From assembly GCA_036508875.1 (NCBI GenBank), contig DATCGP010000012.1, positions 15,803 through 79,802 of the forward strand: a stretch of DNA of 64,000 bases, read 5' to 3'. The notes beneath the pieces are model-generated. The model did no database searches. It saw only the letters and a program-made list of their open reading frames with translations, and was not told the origin of the DNA. The DNA comes from PALSA-660 sp036508875 (lineage in GTDB: Bacteria; Actinomycetota; Coriobacteriia; Anaerosomatales; PALSA-660). A program made the position numbers and the translations under genes. How positions within the stretch are numbered: the first letter of the stretch is position 1; the number at the start of each line of letters is the position of its first letter. This document shows, piece by piece, positions 34,522 to 42,832 of this stretch.

Positions 34522-35331
34522 GTGACCGGCGTGACCAGACTCGCGATCGTCGGTGGCGGGCGGATGGGTGAGGCGATCGCCGCCGGCCTGATCCGGGCCG
34601 GCGGGCTCGCTCCATCGCAGATCGTGATCGCCGAACCAGACCCGGTCAGGCGGGATCGGCTCAGCGCCGAGCACGGCGTGGCCACGGTCGCCAACGGGAC
34701 GGACGCGCTTTCGGGGGCGGATGTTGCGATCCTTGCCGTCAAGCCCCAGGTCATCGACTCCGTTCTGGCGCAGCTCGCCGCCTCGACCGGGACGGCGCTC
34801 GTAGTGAGCATCGCCGGTGGCGTCACGTGCGCCCGGCTGGAGTCGCACCTTCCCGCAGGCACGCGCGTCATACGGGTCATGCCGAACACGCCCGCGCTCG
34901 TCGGCGCGGGGATGAGCATCGTCAGCGGCGGGACCGAGGCCGGTCCCGATGACCTTGCAGTCGTCGAAGGGCTCTTCGGGGCGCTCGGGGACGTGGTGGT
35001 GTTGCCGGAGAACCTCCAGGATGCTTGTACGGCGATCTCGGGCTGTGGTCCGGCGTACATGGCGCTCTTCATAGACGCTCTCGCGCGAGCGGGCGTGCGC
35101 GAAGGGCTCTCACGGGAACTCGCGGAGCGGTTGGCCCTGCAGACGATGCGCGGGACCGTCGAGCTCATCGAGGCCACAGGGCAGCATCCCGGACAGGTCA
35201 TCGACGCCGTCTCGAGCCCTGGAGGGTCCACGATAGCGGCGGTCACCGAGCTCGAGTCCAGGGGAGTGCGCGGTGCCATCGCGGCGGCCGTGCGCGCCGC
35301 GGTGACCCGTTCCCGGGAACTCGGCCGCTAG
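34522..35331 (+). CDS. proC: Pyrroline-5-carboxylate reductase
   Basis: NAD(P)H-dependent last enzyme of proline synthesis, 269 residues. Rossmann motif LAIVGGGRMGEAI, VKPQVIDSVL, VMPNTPALVGAG and the C-terminal SPGGSTIAAV are complete. The start is GTG 34522, 10 bp after sepF; a second GTG at 34531 is also possible. Its presence between sepF and yggT is a common arrangement. Confidence 0.94.
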   Translation: MTGVTRLAIVGGGRMGEAIAAGLIRAGGLAPSQIVIAEPDPVRRDRLSAEHGVATVANGTDALSGADVAILAVKPQVIDSVLAQLAASTGTALVVSIAGGVTCARLESHLPAGTRVIRVMPNTPALVGAGMSIVSGGTEAGPDDLAVVEGLFGALGDVVVLPENLQDACTAISGCGPAYMALFIDALARAGVREGLSRELAERLALQTMRGTVELIEATGQHPGQVIDAVSSPGGSTIAAVTELESRGVRGAIAAAVRAAVTRSRELGR

Positions 35332-35334
35332 GCG

Positions 35335-35604
35335 ATGGCGAGCATCTGGTTCTACGTAGGGCGTCTTGTCACCGTGTACTCCTGGGCGATCCTCGTCTAC
35401 ATAGTGCTGAGCTGGTTCGCTTCGGGCGCGACCGGCGCGCTGCGAGGCGTCTATCGCGGCCTCGCGGCGATCTGCGAGCCCTTCCTCTCGTTGTTCCGGC
35501 GTCTCTTGCCGCCTGTGATGGTCGGCTCGGCGGGCCTCGATCTGTCGCCCATAATCGCGTTGTTCCTGTTGCAGCTCCTAGGCAATGTGGTGAGCCGCCT
35601 GTAG
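35335..35604 (+). CDS. yggT: YggT-family membrane protein
   Basis: An 89-residue protein with two hydrophobic segments (LVTVYSWAILVYIVLSWF and IIALFLLQLLGNVV) and the family's conserved EPFLSLFRRLLPP between them. YggT (YlmG) homologues are linked to division and to membrane or chloroplast nucleoid organisation, but the function is unresolved. It begins 3 bp after proC. Confidence 0.88.
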   Translation: MASIWFYVGRLVTVYSWAILVYIVLSWFASGATGALRGVYRGLAAICEPFLSLFRRLLPPVMVGSAGLDLSPIIALFLLQLLGNVVSRL

Positions 35605-35607
35605 CCG

Positions 35608-35635
35608 TTGCGCGGTCTGCTATCGTGCGTATCGA
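35608..35635 (+). promoter_or_regulatory. Candidate promoter for divIVA
   Basis: TTGCGC at 35608-35613 and TATCGA at 35630-35635, 16-bp spacer, in the 77-bp gap between yggT and divIVA. The match is moderate. Confidence 0.3.
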
Positions 35636-35681
35636 ATGGACGGGGAGTCCTCGCGCACGGCTTGGAAAGGAACGACAGGTC

Positions 35682-36395
35682 ATGAAGCTCACGCCTCTCG
35701 ATATCCACCACAAGGAGTTCCGCAACGCGCTTCGGGGCTACAGCCCCGAGGAGGTCGACGACTTTCTGGACGAGGTGGCCGACGAGTTCGAGCGGCTCTT
35801 CAAGGAGAACATCGACCTGAACGAGAAGTTGGATGCCGCGTCCGCCCGCGTTCGCGAGTATGGTGCGCTCGAGCACACGCTGCAGGCCACGCTCGTCTCC
35901 GCTCAGACGTCCGCAGAGGACATCAAGTCCCGCGCCGCCGCAGAGGCGGACCGCATGGTCCGCGAGGCCGAGGCCAAGGCGGCCGAGATCATCGGCACCG
36001 CACTCAACGACAAGCAACACTCGCAGGCTGAGACGGCCCGTCTCCAGAAGGCCGAGAACGAGTTCCGCGCATCGTTCAAGCGGATGCTCGAGGGCTACCT
36101 GAAGGACGTCGCCGACGTCGTCACACCCGCGCCCGTCGTGCCGGCGCCGGTCGTCGCGCCCGAGCCCGTGGAGCCGGTGGCCACCGCGGTCGAGCCCGAG
36201 CCTGAGCCCGAGCCTGAACCGGTCGCCTCCGAGGACACCGGTGCGGTCATGTCGCTCACGCTCGGCGAGGTGGGCGAGTCGACCCCTTCCTTCGAGGACG
36301 AGATGCCTTCATTGGAGGTCCCGGAGGAGTTCGCGCTTCCGACGCGGGGTCCCGTGGGCGAGCTCGACGACCTCGACATCGAGGAGATCGACTAG
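35682..36395 (+). CDS. divIVA: DivIVA/Wag31-family polar and septal protein
   Basis: Coiled-coil protein of 237 residues that senses negative membrane curvature and recruits growth or division machinery. The N-terminal membrane-binding domain has the family's KLTPLDIHHKEFRNALRGY and EEVDDFLDEV; a long coiled coil follows to about residue 140. A Pro/Val/Glu-rich tail with a short PE repeat (PEPEPEPEP) precedes a conserved-looking acidic end. ATG 35682 was chosen on these motifs and a GGAAAGGA site; the open frame upstream lies within yggT and proC. Confidence 0.93.
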   Translation: MKLTPLDIHHKEFRNALRGYSPEEVDDFLDEVADEFERLFKENIDLNEKLDAASARVREYGALEHTLQATLVSAQTSAEDIKSRAAAEADRMVREAEAKAAEIIGTALNDKQHSQAETARLQKAENEFRASFKRMLEGYLKDVADVVTPAPVVPAPVVAPEPVEPVATAVEPEPEPEPEPVASEDTGAVMSLTLGEVGESTPSFEDEMPSLEVPEEFALPTRGPVGELDDLDIEEID

Positions 36396-36404
36396 GCGCC
36401 ACCT

Positions 36405-36668
36405 GTGAGCGCGCGCATCACCGTACGCGCCACCCCCCGTTCCGGCCGCGACTCGATCGAGGCCGGAACGGGGGGTGTCTTCTTGGTCCGGGTGACCGCG
36501 CCGCCCGACGAGGGAAGAGCCAACGCCGCGGTGTGCAAGGTGTTCGCTGAAGCCCTCGGAGTGCCGAAGAGCGCGGTCACGGTCGTCCGGGGGCACAGCG
36601 CCCGGGTCAAGACCCTGGAGATCGCCGGCATGACCGACGACGAGGCCGCACAGCGCTTGCCGCGTTGA
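36405..36668 (+). CDS. DUF167 (YggU) family protein
   Basis: An 87-residue small protein of the YggU/DUF167 family, function unknown. The conserved core FLVRVTAPPDEGRANAA and the later VVRGHSARVKTLEI are present. GTG 36405 lies 9 bp after divIVA. Codons 10-25 contain a perfect 17-bp inverted repeat followed by TCTTCTT (see 36431-36485), so expression may be limited by termination inside the gene. YggU genes are often found beside yggT in this cluster. Confidence 0.85.
   Translation: MSARITVRATPRSGRDSIEAGTGGVFLVRVTAPPDEGRANAAVCKVFAEALGVPKSAVTVVRGHSARVKTLEIAGMTDDEAAQRLPR
36431..36485 (+). terminator. Perfect 17-bp palindrome with T-rich tail inside the DUF167 gene
   Basis: Arms 36431-36447 and 36461-36477 pair perfectly over 17 bp with a 13-nt loop, followed by TCTTCTT at 36478-36484. 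It looks like a factor-independent terminator for divIVA, 35 bp after its stop, but it lies in frame within the DUF167 coding region and encodes part of the conserved N-terminus. Confidence 0.55.
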
Positions 36669-36693
36669 CCCTCCCGTGCACGAGAGCTACCCT
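36665..36693 (+). promoter_or_regulatory. Promoter of the ileS T-box leader
   Basis: TTGACC at 36665-36670 and TACCCT at 36688-36693 are 17 bp apart; the -35 overlaps the DUF167 stop codon. Transcription would start near 36700 and run through the T-box leader to ileS. Confidence 0.5.
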
Positions 36694-36780
36694 AGTGACC
36701 CATCGTGCGGCTTGCCCGCGCGCCATATGCGAGAACGGCTACGACGAGGACGAGTAGGGGCGTACAAGCCCGTCCGAACA

Positions 36781-37036
36781 GCGAGCGGGGCAGGTACGGT
36801 GGAAGCCCGCGGCGGGAACGCCTTCCGAAGATCACCTCACGAGCCCCGGACCGATACGGCGCAGCGCGCGCCGGGTAGGCTCCGGCGGGGCCCGCACCCC
36901 GTTACTCGATGCGGCCGAGTGGCGCGCACGCGACCGATGGGCGGTCGGCGAGGCGCAAGCTGGGTGGTACCGCGGAGTGCTCCGATCCTGAACTCGAGGC
37001 GCGCTTCGTCCCGGCGACCGGACGAGGCGCGCCTTT
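36781..37036 (+). promoter_or_regulatory. T-box riboswitch (isoleucine) upstream of ileS
   Basis: The 419-bp gap 36669-37087 is a tRNA-sensing leader. The T-box core GGGTGGTACCGCGG is at 36962-36975; its TGGT (36965-36968) would pair with the tRNA 3' end and suits an A discriminator, as in tRNA-Ile. Stem I can be drawn from 36787 to 36847: GGGGC/GCCCC and AGGT/ACCT below, GGAAG/CTTCC above, and an internal loop whose 3' side is GAAG-ATC, placing specifier ATC (Ile) at 36831-36833 before A. Stem I is short, as in some actinobacterial ileS T-boxes. Uncharged tRNA-Ile should favour the antiterminator and ileS expression. The middle stems were not resolved. Confidence 0.85.
36997..37036 (+). terminator. 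T-box terminator hairpin before ileS
   Basis: Arms 36997-37011 and 37020-37034 pair over 15 bp with one G-U and an 8-nt loop, ending in TTT (37034-37036). It lies just 3' of the T-box core and 51 bp before ileS, implying regulation at transcription. Loss of this hairpin when the antiterminator forms is inferred. Confidence 0.7.
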
Positions 37037-37087
37037 CGCGTGCCTTGGGATGACCGTGGCACGCCCTGACACGAGGAGCCGACGAGC

Positions 37088-39871
37088 ATGGCGGACAAAC
37101 CCGACTATAAGCAGACGATGAACCTTCCGGTCACCGACTTCCCGATGCGCGCCAACTTGAGCGTGCGCGAGCCGGGCTTCGTCGAACGCTGGGACGAGAT
37201 GGACATCTACCGTCGCTCGCTCGAGGCGAACCTCGGCAACCCGGTCTTCATCCTCCATGACGGGCCGCCGTACGCCAACGGCCACATCCATATGGGGACC
37301 GCGTTCAACAAGGTCTTCAAGGACCTCATCGTGAAGTACAAGACGATGCGTGGGTACTTCTCGCCGTACGTCCCGGGCTGGGACTGCCATGGCCAGCCGA
37401 TCGAGCATCAGGTCGAGAAGAACCTGGGGCCGGTCAAGATGAAGGAGATGCCGCGGGCCGAGGTGCGCGCGCTGTGCCGGGACTACGCGCTCTCGTTCGT
37501 GAAGACCCAGAGCGACGAGTTCCGGCGCCTCGGGGTACGCGGCGACTTCGCGGACCCGTACCTGACGCTCAACCACTCCTACGAGGCGGGGAACGTCCGC
37601 ATCTTCAAGAAGATGTACGAGCAGGGGCTGATCTACAAGGGAGCGAAGCCGATCCACTGGTGCGTTCGCTGCAAGACGGCTCTGGCTGAGGCTGAGATCG
37701 AGTACGGCGATGAGATCTCGGACAGCATCTATGTGAAGTTCGAGTTCACGTCGAGGCCTGAGGGTTGGGCGGAGCGTCCCGAGCCGGTCTCCGTGCTCAT
37801 CTGGACCACGACACCCTGGACGTTGCCGGCCAACGTCGCCGTCACGCTCGCCGAAGGCGCCGACTATGTGGGCGTGCGTGTCGGCGGCGACATCCTGGTC
37901 ATGGCGGCCGCGCTCGTCGAGTCGGTGGCGAAGGCGGCCGGCTGGGACGAGTACGAGGTCCTGCCGCGCAAGGTCAAGGGCGCCGCGCTGTCCGGCCTGA
38001 GGTACCGCCATCCGATCCTGGACGGTGTGGAGGGCGTCATCATCACCGGCGACCACGTTGAGCTCACGACCGGGAGCGGCGCAGTGCACACCGCACCCGG
38101 CCACGGCGAGGACGACTACCTGGTGGGCCGCAAGTTCGGGCTGCCGATGCCCATGCCGGTCGACGACGACGGAAGGTTCGACACCGGCGGAGGCCCGTTC
38201 GTGGGCCTGAACGTGAACGAGGCGAATCCGGTCATCATCGACTGGCTTCGTGACCGCGGATCGCTGGTGGCCGCGGGCAAGATCTCGCACAGCTACCCGC
38301 ACTGCTGGCGGTGCAAGCAGCCGGTCATCTTCCGCGCCACCGTGCAGTGGTTCGTCTCGATGGACCGCGCGAACGAGGGCGTCCGTCCTCTGCGCGACGC
38401 TGCGATGGAAGCGATCGGCGAGGTCGAGTGGATCCCCGGCTGGTCGGTGAACCGGATGGCCTCGATGGTGGCCGACCGCCCCGACTGGTGCATCTCGCGG
38501 CAGCGCGCGTGGGGGGTCCCGATCCCCGTGTTCACCTGTGCGAAGTGCGGGGAGATCGTGGCGACCCCGGAGACGTTCGACGCGGTCATAGCGCTGTTCG
38601 AGAGCGAGGGCGCGGACGCCTGGTTCACGAAGGCTCCCGCAGAGTACCTGCCAGCGGGCACTTCGTGCGCGCGCTGTGGCGGGACCGAGCTGAAGCCCGA
38701 GGACGACATCCTCGACGTCTGGTTCGAGTCGGGCGTCTCCCACACGAGCGTGCTCGAAGCGCGCCCCGAGCTGCGGCGCCCTGCCGATCTCTACCTCGAG
38801 GGCTCGGACCAGCACCGCGGATGGTTCCAGTCGTCGCTGCTCACGAGCGTGGGCGCGTACGGCGAACCGCCCTTCCGATCGGTGCTCACGCACGGGTTCA
38901 TCGTCGATGGTGACGGCCGCAAGATGTCGAAGTCGCTCGGCAATACCGTGAGCCCCATCGACGTGGTCGGGAAGTACGGCGCCGACATCATCCGCTTGTG
39001 GGCGGCCAGCGCCGATTACGGACAGGACATCTCGGTCTCGGACGAGATCCTCGAGCGCACCAGCGAGGCCTACCGCAGGATCCGCAACACGTTCCGGTTC
39101 CTGCTCTCCAACCTGTACGACTACGACCCGGCGGACGCCGTTCCGTTCGAGGACCTCGTTGAGCTCGACCAGTACGCGATGGTCCGCCTCGCCGATCTCG
39201 TGCGCGACGTCACCACCGCATACGACGAGTGGCGGTTCCATGCGGTCTATCGCCACGTCTACGAGTACTGCGGCGCTGACTTGTCGTCGTTCTACCTCGA
39301 CGTGCTCAAGGATCGGCTGTACGCCGAAGCGGCCAGGTCTCCCGAACGTCGCAGCGCACAGACGGTGCTGGCGGCGATCGCGGCTGCGATGGTAAGGATC
39401 GTCGCGCCGATTCTGACCTTCACGTCGGAGGAGGTCTGGTTCGCCCTGCCGGAAGCACTGCGTGACGGCGTCCCGTCCGTGCAGCTCGCGGGTTGGCCGT
39501 CGATAACGACCGACCCCATCGCAGCGGACCTGCGCTCGGCTTACGGAACGGTCCTCGAGGTGCGCGAGGTGGTGACAAAGGCCCTCGAAGACGCTCGCAA
39601 CGCGGGCGTGATCGGCAAGAGCCAGGAGGCGTCCGTCGCCATCACAGCGTCCCCGGAGGTGATCGAGTCGCTGCAGGCCCGTCCTGACTTGGCCGACCTG
39701 TTCATCGTGGGCGAAGTCTCACTGTCGAGCGAAGCGGGCGGCACGCAGGTCAGCATCTCTCGCGCGGCGGGCGAGAAGTGCCCCCGCTGCTGGAACATCA
39801 GAACCGACATCGGCTCCAACGCGGCCCATCCCGAGGTCTGTGCGCGGTGCGCGAAGGTGCTCGAGCGCTGA
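37088..39871 (+). CDS. ileS: Isoleucyl-tRNA synthetase
   Basis: Class I aminoacyl-tRNA synthetase of 927 residues, charging tRNA-Ile with editing of Val. The HIGH-type signature HIHMG is at 66-70, the editing (CP1) domain has WTTTPWTLPAN, and the KMSKS loop starts at Lys612. The C-terminus carries a zinc site with CPRCWN and CARC pairs, typical of the bacterial ileS1 type. ATG 37088 follows a GAGGAG-like site. It is controlled by the T-box leader. Confidence 0.97.
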   Translation: MADKPDYKQTMNLPVTDFPMRANLSVREPGFVERWDEMDIYRRSLEANLGNPVFILHDGPPYANGHIHMGTAFNKVFKDLIVKYKTMRGYFSPYVPGWDCHGQPIEHQVEKNLGPVKMKEMPRAEVRALCRDYALSFVKTQSDEFRRLGVRGDFADPYLTLNHSYEAGNVRIFKKMYEQGLIYKGAKPIHWCVRCKTALAEAEIEYGDEISDSIYVKFEFTSRPEGWAERPEPVSVLIWTTTPWTLPANVAVTLAEGADYVGVRVGGDILVMAAALVESVAKAAGWDEYEVLPRKVKGAALSGLRYRHPILDGVEGVIITGDHVELTTGSGAVHTAPGHGEDDYLVGRKFGLPMPMPVDDDGRFDTGGGPFVGLNVNEANPVIIDWLRDRGSLVAAGKISHSYPHCWRCKQPVIFRATVQWFVSMDRANEGVRPLRDAAMEAIGEVEWIPGWSVNRMASMVADRPDWCISRQRAWGVPIPVFTCAKCGEIVATPETFDAVIALFESEGADAWFTKAPAEYLPAGTSCARCGGTELKPEDDILDVWFESGVSHTSVLEARPELRRPADLYLEGSDQHRGWFQSSLLTSVGAYGEPPFRSVLTHGFIVDGDGRKMSKSLGNTVSPIDVVGKYGADIIRLWAASADYGQDISVSDEILERTSEAYRRIRNTFRFLLSNLYDYDPADAVPFEDLVELDQYAMVRLADLVRDVTTAYDEWRFHAVYRHVYEYCGADLSSFYLDVLKDRLYAEAARSPERRSAQTVLAAIAAAMVRIVAPILTFTSEEVWFALPEALRDGVPSVQLAGWPSITTDPIAADLRSAYGTVLEVREVVTKALEDARNAGVIGKSQEASVAITASPEVIESLQARPDLADLFIVGEVSLSSEAGGTQVSISRAAGEKCPRCWNIRTDIGSNAAHPEVCARCAKVLER

Positions 39872-39909
39872 GGGAGCCTTCCGCTCGGTGGTATCATCAG
39901 CACGTAGCC

Positions 39910-39936
39910 GCGACCCCCGCAAGCTGCGGGGGTCGC
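39910..39936 (+). terminator. Perfect 12-bp hairpin in the ileS-dksA gap
   Basis: Arms 39910-39921 and 39925-39936 pair perfectly with a 3-nt AGC loop, 38 bp after the ileS stop. There is no T-run. A TATCAT box (39892-39897) just upstream could instead make this a leader hairpin of the next gene; both readings are open. Confidence 0.45.
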
Positions 39937-40003
39937 TGACATGCACCGTCTGAACGGCACCCCTGTGACGCGTGGACCCGCTGGAGCACGGAGGACGACC
40001 ATC

Positions 40004-40369
40004 ATGGACGCGTCAGCACTCAGTGAGATCACCGCCGCGCTGCTTGCCGAGCGCGCGCGGCTGGCGCACGAGATCACCGACCTCGAGCGTGAGAGCTCAG
40101 TGACGCAGTCGGAGACCTCCGGCGAGAACGCCTACCGCGACCACATGGCCGATCAGGGGACTGCCACGTTCGGCAAGGAGCTCGACATGACGCTCGAGGG
40201 CAACGCCCACGAGCTGTACGAGGACGTACTCTCGGCGCTCGCGCGCATCGATGCCGGTACGTTCGGGACCTGCGTCCGCTGCGGCGCCGACATACAGGTC
40301 GACAGACTGCGCGCGATGCCCGCGGCAGAACTCTGCATCTCGTGCAAAGAGTGGGAGGAATCCCGCTAG
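40004..40369 (+). CDS. TraR/DksA-type C4 zinc-finger protein
   Basis: Protein of 121 residues with an N-terminal helical region (LAERARLAHEITDLERE), an ALARIDAGTFGTCVRCGADI segment and a C4 zinc finger built from CVRC and CISC. It is close to DksA-like proteins that modulate RNA polymerase, but such short members (YteA/YocK-like) are less well characterised and the DksA acidic tip is not obvious. ATG 40004 has GGAGG 9 nt upstream. The stop overlaps the lspA GTG by 1 bp. Confidence 0.85.
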   Translation: MDASALSEITAALLAERARLAHEITDLERESSVTQSETSGENAYRDHMADQGTATFGKELDMTLEGNAHELYEDVLSALARIDAGTFGTCVRCGADIQVDRLRAMPAAELCISCKEWEESR

Positions 40370-40893
40370 TGCGACGTGGTCCCGCCGTCACCGCGGCGAT
40401 TGCAGCCGTGGTCGTGGCGGTCGATCAGGCCGCCAAGTTCGCCGTTCGCAACACTCTGCCTACGCCGGGGTCGTCGGTCCCCGTCCTGGGTGACTTGGTC
40501 AGACTCACCTTCACGCGGAACGAGGGCGCTGCCTACGGCCTGCTTTCCGGGGGGCGCATCTGGTTCATCCTCGTCTCGGTCGTGGCCGTCTGCGTCATCG
40601 CCGGCTACCTGATCCGAAGGCGGCCGCAGAAGCTGTGGCTCATCGTCGCGCTCGGCCTCGTCGCGGGTGGCGCCATCGGGAACCTGATCGACCGCGCCTG
40701 GTTCGGATGGGTGACCGACTTCATACAGGTCCCGTTCGACTTCCCCGTCTTCAACGTGGCCGACTCGTCGGTCGTCGTCGGCGTCGCCATGCTCGTGTGG
40801 TGGCTCCTCTTCGGGCCAGCGCCCGTGGTCACCCCCACTCCGTCGATCGCAGCGGAAGGGTCGTCGTCCGATGGCCCCGCCGAGGAGGCCTAG
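40369..40893 (+). CDS. lspA: Lipoprotein signal peptidase II
   Basis: Membrane aspartyl protease of 174 residues that removes lipoprotein signal peptides; the window encodes several lipoprotein substrates. Four membrane segments, with DQAAKF near the N-terminus, NEGAAYGL, and catalytic Asp108 (NLIDR) and Asp132 (NVADS). GTG 40369 overlaps the preceding stop by one base and gives a standard N-terminus. It abuts rluD, a frequent pair. Confidence 0.95.
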   Translation: MRRGPAVTAAIAAVVVAVDQAAKFAVRNTLPTPGSSVPVLGDLVRLTFTRNEGAAYGLLSGGRIWFILVSVVAVCVIAGYLIRRRPQKLWLIVALGLVAGGAIGNLIDRAWFGWVTDFIQVPFDFPVFNVADSSVVVGVAMLVWWLLFGPAPVVTPTPSIAAEGSSSDGPAEEA

Positions 40894-41922
40894 ATGGCGC
40901 GACCGACCGATGGCACGGTCAGCCACACCGTGCGCGCCGACGAGGCGGGCGCGCGTGTCGACGTGCTGATCGCGGAGACCGGCCTGCTCCCGAGCCGGGC
41001 GTTCGCTCAGAAGCTGATCGAGCGCAACTGCGTCCGCGTCAACGGCCAGACCGTCACCAAGCGCTACAAGCCGTGCAGCGGCGATCGCATACTGATCGAG
41101 ATCCCGCCCTCGGAGTCGTCCGATCTCATCGCCGAGGACGTCCATCTCGACATCCGCTTCGAGGACGAGTCGCTGATCGTGCTGTCCAAGGCCGCGGGGA
41201 TGGTCGTGCACCCCGCGCACGGGCACTGGTCTGGGACGCTGGTGCACGCCCTGCTCGGGTACTCGGACGACCTCGGCACCCTGGCAGGGGAGGAGCGCCC
41301 CGGCATCGTACACCGGCTGGACAAGGACACGTCCGGGCTGATGATCGTCGCGAAGAAGGATGACGTGCAGCGCGCGCTCCAGTCGATGATCAAGCAGCGG
41401 CTGGTCGAGCGGCGCTACATCGCACTCGTCCACGGCAGGATCGTGCCCGATACCGGGCTCATCGACGCCCCGATCGGACGGCATCCGAAGGAACCGAAGA
41501 AGATGTGGGTGAGCGATGCCGCGCACGCGCGGCAGGCGGTCACATCGTTCTCGACGCTCGAGCGCTTCGAAGCCGGAGGCCTCGATGACGGCTACACGCT
41601 CGTCGAGTGCAAGCTGCAGACCGGCCGGACGCATCAGATCCGCGTCCACATGGCCTATATCCAGCATCCGGTGGTGGGCGACCCGCTCTATGGACGCCGC
41701 AAGCTCAAGGACGACCTGGGGCTCGAGCGCCAGTTCCTCCACAGCTGGACGATCGCCTTCGACCACCCGCTGACGAACGAGCGCGTGGAGGTCACAGAGC
41801 CGCTGCCGGCCGACCTGGCCAAGGCGCTGGCCTCCATCTCCGATCGGAGCGACGGGAAGACGCCGCGCGGCGTCGAGGTCGACGCGCTCCTCGCGGCTGC
41901 AGAGCCGCCGGTCTCGGAGTAG
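40894..41922 (+). CDS. rluD: 23S rRNA pseudouridine synthase, RluA/RluD family
   Basis: Protein of 342 residues with an N-terminal S4 RNA-binding domain (about 19-80) and a pseudouridine synthase domain. Catalytic Asp143 is in HRLDKDTSG; QTGRTHQIRVHM is also present. The family with S4 domain modifies the helix 69 uridines of 23S rRNA, but the exact site is inferred. ATG 40894 begins directly after the lspA stop. Confidence 0.92.
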   Translation: MARPTDGTVSHTVRADEAGARVDVLIAETGLLPSRAFAQKLIERNCVRVNGQTVTKRYKPCSGDRILIEIPPSESSDLIAEDVHLDIRFEDESLIVLSKAAGMVVHPAHGHWSGTLVHALLGYSDDLGTLAGEERPGIVHRLDKDTSGLMIVAKKDDVQRALQSMIKQRLVERRYIALVHGRIVPDTGLIDAPIGRHPKEPKKMWVSDAAHARQAVTSFSTLERFEAGGLDDGYTLVECKLQTGRTHQIRVHMAYIQHPVVGDPLYGRRKLKDDLGLERQFLHSWTIAFDHPLTNERVEVTEPLPADLAKALASISDRSDGKTPRGVEVDALLAAAEPPVSE

Positions 41923-42112
41923 CCCGTCCGGCCGCTGGTCGGAGTCCGGGCCTGACCGCGACGAGCGCCGCCGCCCGTGGTGTCTCCGTGGATTTATGCT
42001 CCCCACCACGGCAAACGGCACGCGGGAAGCGGTATCCTCGAGACAGCCCAGCGGCGCTCGCGTGGTCGACGGGTGGCAGGGCGTAGACGCGCCACTGAGC
42101 GGAAGGGACCGC

Positions 42113-42832
42113 ATGGAGACCACCAAGCGCGTTCTCGTGGTCGAAGACGAGAAGGCGATCCTCGACGCCGTGACGGCGTACCTCGAGCGCGACGGCTACT
42201 GGGTGACGCCTGTGGCCGACGGCGCCGCCGCACTCGAGCAGGCCGGCCGCAAGGCGTTCGACCTCATCGTGCTGGACCTGAACCTCCCGAAGGTCTCGGG
42301 AGAAGAGGTCTGCAGGCGCGTGCGTGACGTGTCCGACGTCCCGATCATCATGCTGACGGCCAAGGGGGCCGAAGAGGAGCGCATCAAGGGCCTCGAGATC
42401 GGCGCCGACGACTACCTGGTCAAGCCGTTCTCGCCACGCGAGCTCACCGCGCGCGTCCGCGCGCTCCTGCGCCGCGCGCACGCTGAGTCGGACCCACAGA
42501 GGGACCGCATGGACTTCGGCGACCTCGCGATCGACCTGCGCGCCCATCGTGTCTTCCTTGACGGCGCCGAGGTCGACCTGACGGCGAGCGAGTACAAGCT
42601 GCTCATCACGCTGGCCCGCTATCCGGGCAGGGTCTACCCGCGCATGGAGCTCGTCGAGAAGGTGCTGGGCTACGACTTCGAGGGGTACGAGCGCGCGATC
42701 GACTCCCACGTGAAGAACCTCCGCGCGAAGTTGGACGACGATCCGCGCGAGCCCCGGTTCATCCACACCGTCACCGGCGTCGGCTACCGCTTCGAGGCCG
42801 AACGCACCGATCTGGAAGGCGCCGCCTCGTGA
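42113..42832 (+). CDS. OmpR/PhoB-family response regulator
   Basis: Two-component regulator of 239 residues: receiver domain (about 5-120) with acidic pocket Glu11/Asp12, phospho-acceptor Asp55 (VLDLNLP) and KPFSPREL Lys, then a winged-helix DNA-binding domain ending TVTGVGYRFE. ATG 42113 follows GGAAGGGA; the frame upstream has no conserved sequence. GTGA overlap couples it to the kinase gene. The 190-bp gap upstream shows no convincing promoter. Target genes are unknown. Confidence 0.92.
   Translation: METTKRVLVVEDEKAILDAVTAYLERDGYWVTPVADGAAALEQAGRKAFDLIVLDLNLPKVSGEEVCRRVRDVSDVPIIMLTAKGAEEERIKGLEIGADDYLVKPFSPRELTARVRALLRRAHAESDPQRDRMDFGDLAIDLRAHRVFLDGAEVDLTASEYKLLITLARYPGRVYPRMELVEKVLGYDFEGYERAIDSHVKNLRAKLDDDPREPRFIHTVTGVGYRFEAERTDLEGAAS

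Noticed and set aside
36170..36235. PE-rich repeat in the DivIVA tail as a possible mobile or variable repeat.
   Set aside because: It is a short coding low-complexity linker, common in DivIVA C-termini.
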